Shown here: positions 12,030 through 41,803 of the stretch, in pieces
Layout of the letters: every line of letters starts with the position of its first letter
Position numbering within the stretch: position 1 is the first letter of the stretch
Assembly: GCA_036785325.1 (NCBI GenBank)
Contig: JAXIVH010000008.1
Location: forward strand, 13,741,315-13,805,314
Origin: Urophycis tenuis
Lineage: Eukaryota > Chordata > Actinopteri > Gadiformes > Phycidae
Direction: 5' to 3'
DNA: 64,000 nucleotides
Translations under genes and position numbers: made by a program
Notes under the pieces: generated by a model
Told to the model about the DNA's origin: nothing
The model's database searches: none
The model's input: the letters and a program-made list of their open reading frames with translations, nothing else

Positions 12030-12122
<93 letters not shown>

Positions 12123-12123
12123 T
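11998..12123. repeat. (AAT)n microsatellite
   Basis: About 95 bp of pure AAT preceded by AAC/GAT variants. The asparagine-rich ORF it spells is an artefact. Confidence 0.95.
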
Positions 12124-12439
12124 TTAAGAGCTCTGGAAACTAAATCACTATCGGCATCGGCAGATATCCAAAGTGAGGTACCGGAATTACATCGGAATTA
12201 CATCGGAATTGAGACAAAGGGGATCGGCACATCTATAAGGATGTGTGTAAATATCCTACTCGATTTTGATTGTCGTGTCAAATCCACAATCCGCCTGTAT
12301 TGTGATAATCAAGTCTTTCCATATCACAGCCACACCTCCACGCTCAAAGACTTCAGCGTTCATCTCTTGGCACAGTGAAACGGGACAGCTCTGTTGCAGT
12401 AGGATGACTCTGTCTATGTCACCATATGGGCCTCTCTGC

Positions 12440-12445
12440 GTGTGC

Positions 12446-12495
<50 letters not shown>

Positions 12496-12511
12496 ATGTG
12501 TGTGTGTGTGT

Positions 12512-12559
<48 letters not shown>

Positions 12560-12598
12560 CTGTGTGTGTGTGTGAGTGTGTGTGTGTGTGTGTGTGTA
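12440..12598. repeat. (TG)n microsatellite
   Basis: About 155 bp TG tract with single-base interruptions. Confidence 0.95.
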
Positions 12599-15491
12599 TC
12601 ACCACCTGCGCCCTTCCCAGTGCCATCTGACCGGTAAACATGCAAACCTACAATTATGGTTCTCATTGAAATTCGCTCTCTTGCCTAAATGTCATATGCA
12701 TTGTATCGTGAGGGCCACATAGTCTGGCAAAGCACAAAGGGGTATCCAAGGACAAGCAGAGGGGAATATAAATACCTCATCATAGTCCACTTAACTGGCA
12801 TCGCCTCGTGTTTCAGAGATCGGCAAAGCACAGAAAAACGGACGGACGACGCAGTGTCGAGTGAGGGGAGATTCACATTGAGAGGCGGCGGCGAAAGATC
12901 AGAGAGACAGAGGAAGAGAGCGAAGTAGACAGCAGACAGTGTGACTCGCATCCGCGTTCATTGATTGAGCCGATTGATCAGCAGGCCAGTTTGCGTTCCA
13001 TCGGTCATTATCGTGGGTCTAACAAGCAGAGGTGACACATTTGCTCTGAACACGTTTTTTATGCACACACATGCCTTACAATAGATTTACACTATGCTCA
13101 ACTACATGAAAGACCATATTTTATGGAAAACAATACAGTGTTTGTCTGCTCCCATCCCACAACTAGCTAATTCACCTACAACAATTCACACGCAACAATG
13201 CATCTCCACTTCCCTCTTTTGCCGCCACAGTAGGAGAGGAGGTTAAATGAAGAGGTGTTGTGAAACCATGTAGTCCACCCTGCATTAAAAGGGTGGACTA
13301 GGTGTCAATGTCGTCAATGTCGACATGGAGTGTTTTGCATTTGTACTCGGCCACGAATAAACAAGCGGTGACAACCATTTGGGGAAATGCGAGACCTAAA
13401 TTAGGGCAAATACATGCAAATCAGCGAAACAAAACGCACATTCGCAACGCCGGGGGGGGGGGGGGGGGGGCATGTTTTTCATGGCACGTCGCCAAGCATA
13501 TAGATCCTTGCCACATAGGCATCAGTCCAGGACAAAAACAGGTGTCACTCAGCACACTAATTATGATTCTGCTGTTTTTAACCAAGCGGCCCGATGCTGG
13601 CTCACTAAAGCAGCGGGGACAACGCGCACCGAAGGCCACGTGCCCGGCTACACGACAGAAGCAGACCCAGATCGCTTGTGTTCTGAGCGACACCGACGAT
13701 GACACCGCAGTGAAAGGGGTCTATTTCTTCATTTCCACTGAGACCAATTACGGGCCCGATCAGTATAAGTATTAGCTGCTACTAACCATCAATCAAATAG
13801 TGTCCCAAATACTGAAACGGATGGGTGCATCGGTGAGTGGTAGTTGAACCTGGTATCAGAACAATATCTGAAACAGCCATTATTGTTGGTATAGTGTCGG
13901 TGTTTCTTCGTGTGCTCAAACCGGCCCCGGCTGCGATCGACCAGGACTCTGTCGCAGTGCAGATTCTAAACTAGTGCATTTTTGTTCTCTAAGCCTCGCA
14001 GTGATAGCAACGTGGACATATCAAGCCTTGGACACAGCAACATAAGTCTGGAATTACGTGAGTTTGAGTTTGAAGTTGAAAGCCAGCGCCTTGGTCTTCA
14101 AAAAGTAGTCAAGGCAAGTATAAAGTGAAGGAGCTACTTCAAAGGTTTTTCATCCTACCGCACGCTACATCCCCAACACATGCATATGTGCATTTACATA
14201 TAAAAGACCTAAGGTTCTTTTAAATTGAAAAGACAAATTGGGAACCAGCAGTAAGCTGCTTTAAGTGAGGACAGGATTTGTCAAAATCATGTAAAAATAT
14301 GACAAATGTGCCATTTTCATAAGTAAACAAAAGGTGTAGCAATTCCATTCTGACGTCAGTGGCAATTCAATTGACAAAGACACGTTTGTGATCAAGTCGA
14401 TTGTTCCCCTTCAACATAATAAGAACTATATTTTTCATCTAAAGTCATTGATTATTGTCTAATCTTAAATCTAATCTTTGAACCGGGTGAAATTTGAAAT
14501 ATTACGTACACTATCACTGCATGACCCTGGAGATATTTGTGGCTATAGAAGCAACAGTGTAGATATGCATTATTGCATCATTAAATGATTCAAAAGAACC
14601 ATGAGCCTTTCATAATCTAGTGACAGGTTTTATTAAAGACACGTGACGGGTGGAGTGTAACAGCAAGCACTGGTCTCGCTCTCTCTCGCTCTCTCTCTCT
14701 CTCTGTATTAGACATATGCCTCAGCCAAACCAGCCTTTCATCCTTCTATGCAATATTAATGAAGAGACTGGAGAGAGACACTGAAAGAAACACAGATTCC
14801 CAGTGTGACATTCCCTGTGTGTGTGTGTGTGTGCGTGTGTCTATCTCTGGCTGTGTATGAACTGATGTGTAACTCCTCATTGGGTCAAGTGATTGGCTTT
14901 GTACGTTTGTATGTAGCCTATATGGTACGTAATAATTTCAAGGGAAGATAACTTTTTGTTCACAAAACAATCACCACGGCGTCCAACCCATACAAACCCC
15001 GAGTTAAAGTCCTGAATGTCCATTGTATGACACACAACACCCAACAGGCTAGTTTTACAGTCTGCTTAGCCACTAGGCCTCAGCAATTAAGCACTTTAAC
15101 CCCCAACACCACTTTCACCATTGTATGTTGTGTTACTGAAGAACGGACTGCATTTCTACAACAAAGACAGAGAAGATGGAGATATGATGCCCTTCAAGAG
15201 GTCATTACTTTACCCCCGAGGCAATGTAAGAAATCACACATTACACTTCAACGAAACGATCAGTGAAATATGCTGATACACCACATCAGGTGGCGCTTCA
15301 GTCTCAGCCTGCCTGCTGTGAGGGAGCAGCCTGTCCCGTTGGCCAAAACAAAAACCTCACGACAAACCAGGCTCGTGTCCTCATCGCCACAGCGGCGGAG
15401 GCCCGCTGCTGCTGCTGCTGCTGCCTTGGCCAACAGGAGCGCCGGCCGCACATTGACGTTCCTAATGAAGAGTGCGGGGATTGATCCGGCG

Positions 15492-15493
<2 letters not shown>

Positions 15494-15533
<40 letters not shown>

Positions 15534-15535
15534 AT

Positions 15536-15570
<35 letters not shown>

Positions 15571-15655
15571 AGACGAGAGGAGGAGAGCAGAGCGAGGACA
15601 GAGAGAGAGAGACGTAGAGAGAGAGAGAAGAGAGGAGAGCAGGAGAGAGAGAGAG

Positions 15656-15695
<40 letters not shown>

Positions 15696-15710
15696 AGAGA
15701 GAGAGAGAGT

Positions 15711-15742
<32 letters not shown>

Positions 15743-15802
15743 GTAGAGAGAGAGGAGAGAGAGAGAGAGGAGAGAGAGCAGAGAGAGAGAGAGCAGAGCG
15801 AG

Positions 15803-15838
<36 letters not shown>

Positions 15839-15863
15839 GAGAGAGAGACAGAGAGAGAGTGAG

Positions 15864-15898
<35 letters not shown>

Positions 15899-15900
15899 CG
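15494..15900. repeat. (GA)n-rich low-complexity block
   Basis: About 400 bp, nearly pure purine on the plus strand, made of GA runs broken by GAGGA, GACG and GCAGA variants. Such a purine/pyrimidine block can form triplex DNA in principle. Leu/Ser ORFs here are artefacts. Confidence 0.92.
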
Positions 15901-17629
15901 AGGGCGAGGGCGAGCTGTCACAAACTATCAGGCCTCTCAGAGGCCTGGCTGGGGAACGCTGCGCATCCGAGTCTGCAGCGCCGCGGGGGGGGAAACAGTG
16001 GAGAAGGTCCGAGCCTCCGGAGCCTTCGTCCAGAGGCGAGGCAAAAAAAACCGCAACACACACACACACATCCACAGCACCGCTCGCACGCACGTGGCAT
16101 CACGGGACCACAAGGGACAGATACCGGTTGTACATAAAGGAACCGAACAATAGTGAATGTTTGACATCAAAGGGGCCATTATGTCTATTATACCCCCCAA
16201 CCTGGTGCTTCCCCCGACATGGTAACATGGTGAATGCCATGCATCCAAAGTGAATGTGGGGTGACAGTGCGGTGGATGTTGCATATTATACGACACGATG
16301 TGTCAAGTGATATGTATAAAATATGTTGCCATTCGTTTGAATGAGAGGAATGCAAAAATGCAAGTGTTAAACTTTGGGGAAATTCGTGTTTTTGGTGTTT
16401 GGATATACTGTATGTTAATGGACATCTTAAAATATGCCTTGTCTACTTTAAAAAACAATAAAAAAAAAAAACATTGAACCAAAATGTGTTTTTAATGCAA
16501 CGTGTCAGGAAGGTACCACTTGTAATGGAAACGTAAAATGTCATATGCCAAGCATCAACTGCACTCTGTGACGACATCGTGTAATGATGCACGTCTCTGT
16601 GGTTCGCTGTGTTTCCTCACTCACACGCCTCAGACACCCCCCACACACCACACTCACACGCACACACACACACACACGCACCCAGCTGGCTCTGCATCCC
16701 CGTTTACACGGTATGAGCTGACCCCCCCCTAATGAGTAACATACACAACAGCGAAACACTGGACTCCAGTGCACCAATCGCTCCGTGACATGGTGTCCAC
16801 TGCGTCAGTGTTACACCGCACAGTAGTAATCAGAGCTAACGCCAACACAGCACATGGTACACGGCACGTTTAATCAGGCAAGTTGCAGCCGTCATCGGGG
16901 ACTAATCTCTGAAAGCTGGGGTCAAATATGAGCGAGTGCAGGCAGACTCACGGGGAGAAAATCTCTGGATTTTCTAAGGCTTTGAGAAAGGTTATGAAAC
17001 TGTGGAAAATGCAATGCCTCAAATGTGTGTTTTTTTATGATTATGATTCAAATCAATGCTCAAATATGCATGCAGTGGCAAATAAAACATGCAAATATGC
17101 CTGTAGAGATAGGCCTTCATTGCCTCCCTGTTTTCTGAGTTTATGATTATTTAGAGTATAGGCCAGGTCCACAATATTGTTTATCTGTGTGAACCGTCAC
17201 AGAGGAGTAATGAGATAAGTGCGATTAGAACGTTTCTCAATACTATGGTATTGAGAAATGTCTGAACATCAGCATCAAATGTAGTATTTACTCAACAGGA
17301 AACTCATCAGCGCACACAGAAACATCAACCCATCTGCAAAAACCAATGGTTACCGGCAAACTAGAGAGACCAGAAGTTAGTCTTTCAGGAAACTGAAGGA
17401 AGTAGGCCTAGTCCTACCCATGAGTATTATTTGACTCATGCACCATTGAGGTAGAACTTTAGACATTTAGAAATTATGTAATCTCTTTGACATGCAATCT
17501 ACAACAAACACTACATGAAAGAATAGCCTTGTATTTTTTATTGCTAGGGCTATTCTACAACTTTCCCCAGTTGTTTATTATCACTAGGTTGTACAGCACT
17601 ACAACTTTATATGGAGCAATTGCATTATG

Positions 17630-17700
17630 TTTGATGTGTTCAGCCTCACTTGGAAGTCGGTCTAGACAGAAGCGTTTGCTAAATGACTTGAGTTAAATGT
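17630..17700 (+). mobile_element. Degraded LINE/SINE 3' tail
   Basis: The sequence ...TGGAAGTCGGTCTAGACAGAAGCG...TTGCTAAATGACTTGAGTTAAATGT matches, with changes, the teleost tail motif AAGTCGCTTTGGATAAAAG-CGTCTGCTAAATG seen better preserved at 27.2 kb. An (AAC)n tract follows at 17,722-17,752. Confidence 0.5.
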
Positions 17701-17718
17701 CAACTGCAATGTGGTTAA

Positions 17719-17752
<34 letters not shown>

Positions 17753-18171
17753 AACCGGCAAGTCTTTCGAAGGCTCTGAGCTGAATGCATCCACGGATTG
17801 AGCCTCCAATATAAAGCCTACATACATGTACCTTAACGCTACACATTACAAAAAATGTATTGTTACATCAGTAGTAATAGGCGAATACATTTAGTAGTGA
17901 TACACGAATTACTACAGTAGTAGTTGGAAGTGTTTTTAAAGTAATATTTATTTAAATATATGTTTGGACGTAACATTTGAATGCTCAATGACAATGGCTT
18001 GTTTATTAATTCTGACCAAAGCCGATTTATAATCTTCCTTTCCTAATGCAAATTCACTTGGGAAACATATTTATGTACGGTGGCATCAAACAAATGCTGT
18101 TGACGATCATCCTAAATGAGTTCAAATGGTTTTAGTAGTGAGAGCGAGAATAGGGTGAAAAGTAGGCTCAC

Positions 18172-18250
18172 CTTTACATCAGGGTGATGCTGGTCACGAA
18201 ACGCGCGCAGCGACCGCTCGTTCAGGACATCCGTGAAACGGCCGGCCGAT
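18172..18250 (-). CDS. Unassigned spliced exon candidate upstream of mars1
   Basis: On the minus strand a good pyrimidine-rich acceptor (GTTTCTGCTCTAG) is followed by 79 nt and a strong donor (AAAG|GTGAGC). One frame is open throughout: one base plus 26 codons, SAGRFTDVLNERSLRAFRDQ then HHPDVK, ending in phase 0. I do not recognise the protein. Joined in phase to the leader exon at 8408 it would read ...HHPDVK-NMALALAQ... and end at 8210. It may be a 5' exon of arhgap9 transcribed divergently from the mars1 promoter, or part of a separate small gene. Confidence 0.45.
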
Positions 18251-18733
18251 CTAGAGCAGAAACAGCACCTCTATCATTTCAGGTGGGAAAAAAACATTAA
18301 CTTAATTAACTGTTCCTAGTGCACTTACACTACTTTACTTCAAAATTCTGCAAACGCGTTGGCAAGTCAACTGAATTAAAAAAGCTTGCCCCTGGTTGAT
18401 TTCAGTTGGTTTCAAATTGGTTAAAAGGTGCCATATGGTTAAATATTGGGCCAACCAGAGTCGAAGACGATATCCGCTGGGGTGCGCACAGTTATTGTAA
18501 TAACGAGGAGCAGGAGTGTTCTACTTCGTTTCATAGAATCGCAACCGATCTGCCCCGCCCGCCGTTGCTATACTGAAACTGTTAGCAAGGGCACCTTTAA
18601 ATTGCTGCCGGTGACGTACACGAATAAACCGCTGGGCGTCGTAGTCCAATGCAGGTCTAGACAACATTGCTCCGTACGTATTTGATATAGTAAAAAACTA
18701 CAATTTCGCCATATGTAATCAATTGAACATTGC

Positions 18734-18741
18734 TTGCATCA
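18734..18741 (-). promoter_or_regulatory. C/EBP-ATF response element (TGATGCAA) upstream of mars1
   Basis: The plus strand has TTGCATCA, i.e. TGATGCAA on the minus strand, 114 bp before the mars1 ATG. This is the ATF4-C/EBP composite core. Cytosolic aminoacyl-tRNA synthetase genes, including MARS1, are established ATF4 targets. The functional role here is inferred from motif and position. Confidence 0.5.
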
Positions 18742-18854
18742 GCGCATGGAAACGGCACTCGCCGACAAAGTTAGTAGCTGACAGGAACTGTTACACCTAC
18801 TGTTTGACCACCTTTAAGCCAGTTTTTATCCGAAATCCTGTTCCTGCCGGCTCA

Positions 18855-38579
<19,725 letters not shown>

Positions 38580-38997
38580 AAAAACCCGACCCGGAGGTTA
38601 GTCGACCGCGGGATGACTCACAAAACGGCTGGAGTGATCACACGAGGGAGGGAGAACAAGCTGTACACCCAGGGAGCGAGACAGACAGACAGAGAGACAG
38701 AGAGAGGGTGTTTTAGCTTAAGGCAAAGCCGTGACGGGGAGCGGAGACAATGTAACAGCGCTGGCACCGAGGACTCGAATGCGCCGGCCAGGACGGGCAG
38801 GCAGCCGGGCCAGACGCGTCTGAATGCAGCTACAGAATCGCAAGGGAAAAAAAAAAAAAAAGATAATAAAACCTCAACCAAACGGAGTCCATTTTATACC
38901 TGGCTATGTGATGAGGGTGGTGGCGTGTTACAGATCCAACACTAAATTGTTTTTATAGAGCCATTCCCTGGACATTGTTCTTATGCTATTTGCTGAA

Positions 38998-39003
38998 AAT
39001 AAA
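38998..39003 (+). terminator. mars1 polyadenylation signal
   Basis: AATAAA 419 nt after the stop codon. An earlier AATAAA at 38865-38870 is an alternative. Cleavage would fall near 39,015-39,030. Confidence 0.65.
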
Positions 39004-39020
39004 TGCCCGCTGAAAATAGA

Positions 39021-40281
39021 TCATTTTAAGCCTTTTTTTTGTTTGTTTCTGCGGTTGCCAAAAAAAATGTGTGTTTTAACGTCTTAACATATTTAATCCA
39101 CACAGGACTGCATAAACAGAAGTGTATGCGAAATGCATGCGATGCGTTTTTTTAACAGTAAAATTGCAATCCATAAAGTATCACACAACACTAAAATATA
39201 ACAATGTAATTGTTTTTATTCGAATGAAAAGATTACATGAAACCGAACTTGGCAATGGTAAAAGACATGAAGTCAATAAAAAACACCATGCAAGTAAGGC
39301 TGCAGTACACCATCTTAGTGACTACAAGGAATAGGTCAAGTGGATGTCGATATATTACAGCATAAGGTGTTAAAAGTAAAATTGGTTATCATACAAGATT
39401 ATATAAAAATAGTCAATTGGGATTGAGTAATACACAGGAGTTCTACTTCTACCTTGTATAGAAAAAGGTCAGCATAGAAAGTGTCGCTGGGCCCTACTCC
39501 GATAAAATGAACATACACACACACAAAGGGGGTTGCTCAAAACAAAAAGTAATCTTCCACAAAAGAAACGCCTTCACTGAGTGCTTCAACTGTTCCTGAG
39601 CTCCTTAATTCTCATAATAATGGGGAAAGTAATCTCTTTGAGCCCGATTTCTAGCCCTTAAAAAACGATGAATTACAATTTATTGCAAGATGGTGGAAAT
39701 GAAATGCATCCTCTCTACATCCTCTCTACGTCCCACGTCGACTTCCGCTCCACTGCGAACACACAAGACACTAAGGCTTTTGCACCGTACTGAATTTTGC
39801 AACGCTTCAATTGGAAATTGATTGTATTCTTTCTAAATGCACTTATCAGAAACATTGCATGGTATTCCCGTCCAACTTGAACCTCTCGTTCCCTTGCATG
39901 CCGTCTTCCCCCCCCCCCCTCTCTCTTTCTCGTTCTCTCTCGTTCTCTCTCTCACACTGTTGCTATCTCGCTCTGCTTTTGCCGCAATGCTGCTGCAGCC
40001 TTTCTCTCTTTCTCCCTGTCACTTCCATCATTCCTTCCTAATATTCCTATCTCGCTCCACAGTTACCTTCATTTTGGAAAAAAAACAAAAACAAGTCTTT
40101 GGTTTCTACCTTCCTCATGTCAGAAAGATGCATTTCATGGACACCACGGAAGCACCATCACCCGTCTGCAACCGTTTCCCCCCCCCCCTCCACCCACCCA
40201 CCACCACCTGACCCCAGCACCTCCAGAACCTGGCCTACCTTGGAGAGTTCCTCGCTCTCCCCCCCCCTTTCCCCTTCCCCG
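39021..40281 (-). other. ddit3 3' UTR and intergenic gap to mars1
   Basis: There are no coding exons. The segment from 40281 down to about 39200 is the probable ddit3 3' UTR on the minus strand. It includes purine-rich low complexity near 39,905-39,955 (CT on plus) and 40,180-40,270. Confidence 0.55.
39215..39220 (-). terminator. ddit3 distal polyadenylation signal
   Basis: AATAAA on the minus strand about 1.06 kb after the ddit3 stop; a nearer one lies at 39684-39679. With the distal site the ddit3 and mars1 3' ends come within roughly 200 bp. Confidence 0.5.
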
Positions 40282-40886
40282 TCACTTCCTGGTGTTGACC
40301 AGCCGCTCTATCAGCGCCCGGCGTGTCCGCTGCACCTCCTCGCCCAGGCGCTCGATCTCTGCCTTCAGACGCTCGTTCTGCTCCGTCAGCTCCTGCACCC
40401 TCCTCTCGTTCTCCTGCTCGCGCTCCTTCCGGCTCTTCTTGGCCGCCGCGGAGGACGGCGAGGAGGACGAAGAGGACGACATGTTGTTGTTGTTGTTGTT
40501 GTTTGTGGCGGCGGAGGACGAAGAGGAGGAGAAGAAGCGGGGGCTGGAGGAGGAGGAGGAGGAGACGTACGCGTTGGCGGCGCCGCCGTTGCGGTCGCCG
40601 CCACCGCCGCTGCTGCTCCTTCGGCGTTTACCCAGGCGCTGAGGGGCGGCGGCGGCGGCGGGCGGCGTGTAGACCGAGGGCGAGGGGGCCGGCGACGAGG
40701 GGGGCGAACCGTTGGGGGCCGGGGACTGGGGGACCGAGGAGGAGGAGGCGGAGGAGTCCTCGTCGCAGGAGGAGGAGCAGGAGGGGGAGGCGGGTACGCG
40801 GGGGAGCTCGTCCTCCTCGCTGGCGGAGGGGGAGGAGGAGGCGGGCCGCTGGGCGTGGGTCTGGCCGGGGTGTTGATGTTGTTGGT

Positions 40887-40918
<32 letters not shown>

Positions 40919-41301
40919 ACGTGGTGGTGGTCGTTGGCTTGGTGCGGGTGGTGGTACCCGCTGCCCAACACCGCGCCGCTGGAGTCCTCCACCATCTCCA
41001 CCCCGCCGTCGCTCAGCAGCTCGAAGAACTCGGGGGGCAGCAGGTCGCTGTCGCCGCCCCGCCGGCCCTCAGCGGCGCCGCCAGAGCGCCGCTCCTCGGC
41101 AGCCGCGGCCGGACTCAGGCAGGAGGATGACGAGGAGGAGGAGGAGGAGGAAGAGGAGGACGATGTGGAGCCGTGGTGCAGAGGTGTGGGGGTGTGGGTC
41201 TCCTCGGTGACGCGCTGGACGCCCTCGGCCCACGTCTGGCCTCCGTCCGTCAGCCAGGTGAGGGAGCAGCTCTCCAGGACATCCAGGAACTCGGGCTCCT
41301 T
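40282..41301 (-). CDS. ddit3: ddit3 last coding exon (low-complexity region and bZIP)
   Basis: Acceptor TTTCCTCAG then KEPEFLDVLESCSLTWLTDG. It includes a 14-Ser run, a 10-His run (CAC/CAT, plus coordinates near 40,870-40,920), acidic/Ser blocks, KRRR, a Ser/Asn-rich insert and the bZIP to VNTRK and stop. Confidence 0.94.
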
Positions 41302-41746
41302 CTGAGGAAACGGATAAAACACCCGGAGACACGGAATGAGGCGGCGAAGCGAGAATGCGAAATAAACAAGAATTATTTTTTTTATAAAATCGGAAAAATT
41401 TGAAAAAAAATATGAATGAAATCAAATTCCACACGAACGGCCCAACAAAAATCCTTTGTTAAACAAAACACATGGAACCACATGAACGTCTAAATTCTAA
41501 AATCATACACGATAGACAAAAGCCATGGGTGGCGGTGGTGGCGGCGGCGGCGTTGGTTGAGGAGCGACAGGCGACCAGACTACTGACCTCGGCGTACTGC
41601 GGGGCAGAGCGCGCCAGCTTGGCCCCGCCCGCGTCGGAGCCCAGGATGTCCTGCAGGTCCTCGTACCACGCCTCCAACTCTGCACCACACAGCGGGCCCA
41701 CACCGGGGGGGTATGGCGGCGGCAGGTGGAGCCACTCGGCTGTCAT
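40282..41746 (-). CDS. ddit3: DNA damage-inducible transcript 3 (CHOP/GADD153), bZIP stress factor
   Basis: Two coding exons (41746-41588, 41301-40282) join in phase 0 to give 392 residues; mammalian CHOP has about 169. The N terminus contains ELEAWYEDLQDILGSD, nearly identical to human ELEAWYEDLQEVLSSD. ESCSLTWLTDGG matches human PASLAWLTEEE. The last 53 residues are the CHOP bZIP: AKKSRKEREQENERRV, then the leucine zipper (ERLKAEIERL...RRALIERLVN). CHOP dimerises with C/EBP and ATF4 in the nucleus and drives stress-induced apoptosis. Oddities are long Ser, His, Asn and Gly runs and about 59 low-complexity residues between KRRR and KKSRKERE, splitting the basic region. The gene is convergent with mars1, as in mammals. 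Regulation: see the uORF, TATA box and CARE entries. Confidence 0.95.
40868..40930. repeat. Trinucleotide repeat coding for poly-His in ddit3
   Basis: GTG/GTT/GAT-type triplets on the plus strand, read as CAC/CAT/CAA on the minus strand, give HHHV-Q-H10-QQHQH. It is the clearest of several expanded codon runs in the exon. Confidence 0.85.
41588..41746 (-). CDS. ddit3: ddit3 first coding exon
   Basis: 53 codons from ATG at 41746-41744 (MTAEWLHLPPPYPPGVGPLC...ELEAWYEDLQ) to a GAG|GTCAGT donor. It carries the N-terminal transactivation motif. The exon probably begins at 41812 with leader sequence including the end of the uORF. Confidence 0.93.
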
Positions 41747-41803
41747 CTCGCCACTCAGCAGCAGTCACTCAGCTCAACGTACAGATACTCGGCCACGCGG
41801 CTC

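Larger units (their letters stand above)
8409..18171. other. Long stretch between arhgap9 leader and the exon at 18.2 kb
   Basis: About 9.8 kb with no recognisable protein-coding exon. It contains GACA repeats (10,020-10,082), a hAT-type MITE (10,808-11,089), an AAT repeat (about 12.0-12.1 kb), a TG tract (12.44-12.6 kb), a 19-nt G run (about 13,452-13,470), a 400-bp GA-rich block (15.5-15.9 kb), a perfect CRE (TGACGTCA, 14,351-14,358) and a LINE-like tail relic (17.6-17.7 kb). If the exon at 18.2 kb belongs to arhgap9, this is its first intron. Confidence 0.55.

Noticed and set aside
13302..13775. 157-residue plus-strand ORF
   Set aside because: It crosses a long G run, shows no domain, no splice context and no resemblance to a known family.
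15260..16093. Long Leu/Ser-rich ORFs of 200-277 residues
   Set aside because: They are translations of the GA/CT repeat block and have no protein-like composition or splice context.
40099..41210. Plus-strand ORFs of about 300-340 residues opposite ddit3
   Set aside because: Antisense shadows of the low-complexity ddit3 exon; Arg/Gly/Val-rich with no known domain.
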